The translations under genes were made by a program, and so were the position numbers. The notes beneath the pieces were generated by a model that was not told the DNA's origin, ran no database searches, and saw only the letters and a list, made by a program, of their open reading frames with translations. Below, one piece after another: positions 63,646-64,000 of a stretch of 64,000 nucleotides of DNA. Position 1 is the first letter of the stretch. Each line of letters starts with the position of its first letter. Location of the stretch: contig JAQYWC010000046.1 of the NCBI GenBank assembly GCA_030145245.1, positions 20,139 to 84,138 of the forward strand. The letters run 5' to 3'. This DNA is from Desulfobacterium sp. Lineage in GTDB: Bacteria > Desulfobacterota > Desulfobacteria > Desulfobacterales > Desulfobacteraceae.

Positions 63646-64000
63646 TTTTGTCCTCCTGTAAAATTCTCACATGGTTTTAACGCTGTGCTGACTTCGTCCA
63701 TCACCGCTTTCTCGGCTGAGTTCAGCCGCAGGGAACAAGTAATTCTACTGATCAGGATATCATTAAATCTATCATGATATCCGATTCCTGTGTCTATTTA
63801 ACTTTCTCAATATTTTGTATCAAAGGAAGCTGTATGTGTAAATAACAGAGAATTCAAAGATACTTGCATTATGTTGCGAGTTGCTCCGAAGCCTTGATAG
63901 ACAGGCGTTAGCCGGCTTTCGTTCTGTATGGCAAAATTGACATTAAATACAATGACTTGCTAAAGATATGGCGAATTTGCAAAAAAAGACTCAACATAAT
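63646..64000. other. Intergenic region with an inverted repeat
   Basis: No gene is supported here. GGATATCAT (63755-63763) and ATGATATCC (63774-63782) form a perfect inverted repeat with a 10-base spacer, about 110 bases upstream of the VanZ-like gene; it could be an operator. The sequence is AT-rich. Confidence 0.4.

Noticed and set aside
1..64000. CRISPR array, rRNA or tRNA genes
   Set aside because: I saw no regularly spaced repeats and no cloverleaf or rRNA-like sequence in the intergenic regions.

Overview
The window reads as chromosome of a strictly anaerobic, metabolically versatile bacterium of the Desulfobacterota, most likely a Desulfobacteraceae-like sulfate reducer. This is inferred from gene content: a glycyl radical aromatic decarboxylase, many Cache-type sensor kinases, single-domain response regulators, several SLC13/TauE/TRAP transporters, frequent sigma-54 promoters and an ADP-forming acyl-CoA synthetase. 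I see no rRNA, tRNA, CRISPR array, prophage or insertion sequence.

Layout. 1-13.1 kb is mostly housekeeping: the start of an unknown gene, a membrane diguanylate cyclase, a SPOUT methyltransferase, an ABC importer of the TrpXYZ type, typA, a short MetE-like protein, then (minus strand) a universal stress protein and a fused ADP-forming acyl-CoA synthetase/GNAT protein. 13.4-16.8 kb encodes a sigma-54 response regulator and its soluble kinase. 16.9-18.5 kb is a LysR/nitroreductase pair. 18.7-26.5 kb is an operon behind a consensus sigma-54 promoter: sensor kinase, receiver, TauE/SafE-like permease, two-TM protein, a PEP-synthase-like phosphotransfer protein lacking the usual PEP domain, and two more receivers. 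26.7-34.1 kb is a mixed stretch (M23 peptidase, coiled-coil membrane protein, nucleoside deaminase, MarR-GNAT fusion, helicase/APH pair, DUF309), part of it bracketed by an imperfect direct repeat.

34.5-43.7 kb is an arylacetate locus: a 4-hydroxyphenylacetate decarboxylase (hpdB, hpdC), an MFS transporter and the radical-SAM activase (hpdA) converge on an acyl-CoA ligase, an ACT-domain protein and a PAS/sigma-54 activator. The small subunit lacks the residues that bind its N-terminal Fe-S cluster in characterised enzymes.

44.0-54.6 kb holds two further sensor kinase/receiver/SLC13 transporter modules plus an extra receiver gene, with three consensus-like sigma-54 promoters. The three kinases in the window (18.7, 44.5 and 49.2 kb) share a distinctive periplasmic sensor motif. 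Their partner regulators have no DNA-binding domain (one has CBS domains), so these systems probably act on the neighbouring transporters or other proteins and not on promoters. This repeated design is the most unusual feature of the window.

54.7-62.2 kb is a nutrient-sensing unit: a kinase with two periplasmic solute-binding domains, a NarL-type regulator, a complete TRAP transporter and a VanX-like D-Ala-D-Ala dipeptidase. 62.4-63.6 kb is a membrane protein with three VanZ-like repeats; the last 350 bases appear non-coding.
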